A stretch of DNA of 12,385 nt from an uncultured Oscillospiraceae bacterium (GTDB lineage: Bacteria; Bacillota; Clostridia; Oscillospirales; Oscillospiraceae): NCBI GenBank assembly GCA_944385775.1, contig CALWYM010000117.1, positions 1 to 12,385 on the forward strand, given 5' to 3'. Under the pieces are notes generated by a model. That model had not been told where the DNA came from and did not search any database. It worked only from the letters and a program-made list of their open reading frames with translations. This document shows, one piece after another, positions 11,086-12,385 of this stretch. A program made the position numbers and the translations under genes. The number at the start of each line of letters is the position of its first letter. The stretch's first letter is position 1.

Positions 11086-12385
11086 ATGGCAAAAAAACAG
11101 TTTAAGGCCGAGTCCAAAAGACTTATGGACCTTATGATAAATTCCATTTACACCCACAAGGAGATTTTCCTCCGTGAGATTATATCAAACGCAAGCGACG
11201 CCTGTGACAAGCTTTGCTACAAGGCACTGACTGACGATTCCCTTAACATGACAAGGGGCGATTTTCATATAAACATCGCCGTAAACAAGGACGCCCGTAC
11301 TATTACCGTTTCCGATAACGGTATCGGTATGGACAAGGAGGATTTGGAGAATAATCTTGGCGTTATCGCCGCGTCGGGCTCATTTAAGTTCAAGCAGGAG
11401 CTGGGGGAGGACGCAGGAGACACTGACGTGATAGGTCAGTTCGGTGTTGGTTTTTACTCCGCCTTTATGGTGGCTGATGAAATTACTGTTATTACGAAAA
11501 AATACGGCTCCGACACAGCTTACCGCTGGGTATCCTCCGGCACGGATGGCTACACCATAACGGAGTGCGATAAGGATACTCTGGGCACTGATATTATAAT
11601 GCACATAAAGGAGGATACAGAGGACGAGAAGTATTCCGAATTTATGGAGGAGTGGAAGATCCGTGAGCTGGTAAAGAAGTATTCCGACTATATCCGTTTC
11701 CCGATAACCATGATGGTATCCCACTCAAGGAAGAAAGAGGGCTCTCCCGACGATAAGCCGGAGTATGAGACCTATCAGGAGCTTGAGACGCTAAACTCCA
11801 TGGAGCCTATCTGGCAGAAACAGCGCTCCCAGGTGACACAGGAGGAGTACGACAAATTCTACGAGAGCAAGTTCCACGACTATGCTCCCCCACAGCGCAC
11901 CATATCGGTTTCCGCAGAGGGAGCCGTGACCTACAAGGCTCTTATGTTCATACCGTCCCAGACGCCGTATGACTACTACACAAAGCACTATGAAAAGGGG
12001 CTTGCCCTCTATTCCAGCGGCGTTATGATAATGGATAAGTGCGCCGATTTGCTGCCGGACTATTTTCAGTTTGTCCGCGGCGTTGTGGATTCCCCTGATT
12101 TGTCCCTTAATCTTTCAAGGGAGCTTTTGCAGCACGACAGGCAGCTTAAAATAATCGCCTCAAACCTTGAAAAGAGGATTAAGGCGGACATCGTCAAGCT
12201 TCAGAGAGAGGACAGAGAGGGCTACGACAAGTTCTGGAAAAACTTCGGCAGGCAGATTAAATACGGCGTTGCCGAGGAATACGGTATTCACAAGGAGCAG
12301 CTTCAGGACCTTCTCATGTTCTACTCATCCACAGAGAAGAAAATAGTTACCCTGGACGAGTACGTTGGCAGAATGAAGGAGGATC
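11086..12385 (+). CDS. htpG: Molecular chaperone HtpG (Hsp90), cut by window edge
   Basis: HtpG is the bacterial Hsp90, a cytoplasmic ATP-dependent dimeric chaperone. The window holds 433 codons of an expected 620-650. The N-terminal ATPase domain shows FLREIISNASDACDK (28-42) with Glu31 and Asn35, DNGIGM (77-82) and IGQFGVGFYSAFMVAD (116-131). The middle domain includes VDSPDLSLNLSRELLQ (334-349) with Arg345 in the place of the conserved ATP-contacting arginine. The frame stays open to the right edge. The ATG at 11086 gives the expected MAKKQFKAES start; the ribosome site is weak (GAAGTGG about eight bases upstream). It is driven by a CIRCE-overlapped promoter, so control by HrcA rather than a sigma or CtsR route is indicated. 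Confidence 0.97.
   Translation, partial: MAKKQFKAESKRLMDLMINSIYTHKEIFLREIISNASDACDKLCYKALTDDSLNMTRGDFHINIAVNKDARTITVSDNGIGMDKEDLENNLGVIAASGSFKFKQELGEDAGDTDVIGQFGVGFYSAFMVADEITVITKKYGSDTAYRWVSSGTDGYTITECDKDTLGTDIIMHIKEDTEDEKYSEFMEEWKIRELVKKYSDYIRFPITMMVSHSRKKEGSPDDKPEYETYQELETLNSMEPIWQKQRSQVTQEEYDKFYESKFHDYAPPQRTISVSAEGAVTYKALMFIPSQTPYDYYTKHYEKGLALYSSGVMIMDKCADLLPDYFQFVRGVVDSPDLSLNLSRELLQHDRQLKIIASNLEKRIKADIVKLQREDREGYDKFWKNFGRQIKYGVAEEYGIHKEQLQDLLMFYSSTEKKIVTLDEYVGRMKED

Overview
The window looks like an ordinary chromosomal segment of a Gram-positive anaerobe of class Clostridia, most likely a gut Oscillospiraceae/Ruminococcaceae-type organism. This is inferred from AGGAGG-type ribosome binding sites, frequent GTG/TTG starts, an S11 PBP with SxxK/SxN/KTG motifs, a rhodanese-less ThiI, a stand-alone CarD protein and a consensus CIRCE operator. 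The species cannot be named from the sequence alone. No tRNA, rRNA, insertion sequence, CRISPR array or prophage gene was seen.

Layout. Left arm, minus strand, transcribed right to left: a D,D-carboxypeptidase of the DacA/DacF type (1027-2238), a GNAT acetyltransferase with its own promoter (481-969), and the first 108 codons of release factor RF3 (1-325), also with its own promoter. A 180-bp divergent intergenic region separates the carboxypeptidase from a plus-strand two-component system: an OmpR/PhoB-type regulator (2419-3108) and a HAMP sensor kinase (3114-4595). Next comes a 363-bp gap that is unusually rich in signals: a promoter, about 180 nt of structured sequence ending in an intrinsic terminator, three tandem DnaA-box-like 9-mers, and a promoter for the next gene. 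Then follow an M28 metallopeptidase (4959-6236, closed by a perfect terminator), a translationally coupled thiI-cinA pair (6477-8896) and a CarD-family regulator (9049-9585). A convergent minus-strand acyltransferase-3 membrane protein (9627-10637) is followed by a 448-bp gap. That gap holds a probable 21-residue membrane peptide gene with its own terminator, and a CIRCE-controlled promoter. The window ends in a truncated htpG (Hsp90).

How things fit together. The divergent placement of a cell-wall carboxypeptidase and a VanS-like/PhoR-like two-component system suggests envelope sensing. The promoter region of the regulator and the promoter placed directly after the kinase gene share an arrangement, TTCAC(A/C)-N20-(T/G)ATAAT, with a further TTCACA copy 11 bp or 22 bp upstream. 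Direct repeats on an 11-bp period are typical of OmpR/PhoB-family binding sites, so the system may control both itself and the candidate small RNA beside it. This candidate RNA, its possible alternative folds, and the 21-aa peptide gene upstream of htpG are the least explained parts of the window. The rest is housekeeping: translation termination, tRNA 4-thiouridine/thiamine sulfur transfer, NAD salvage, stress chaperoning and envelope modification.
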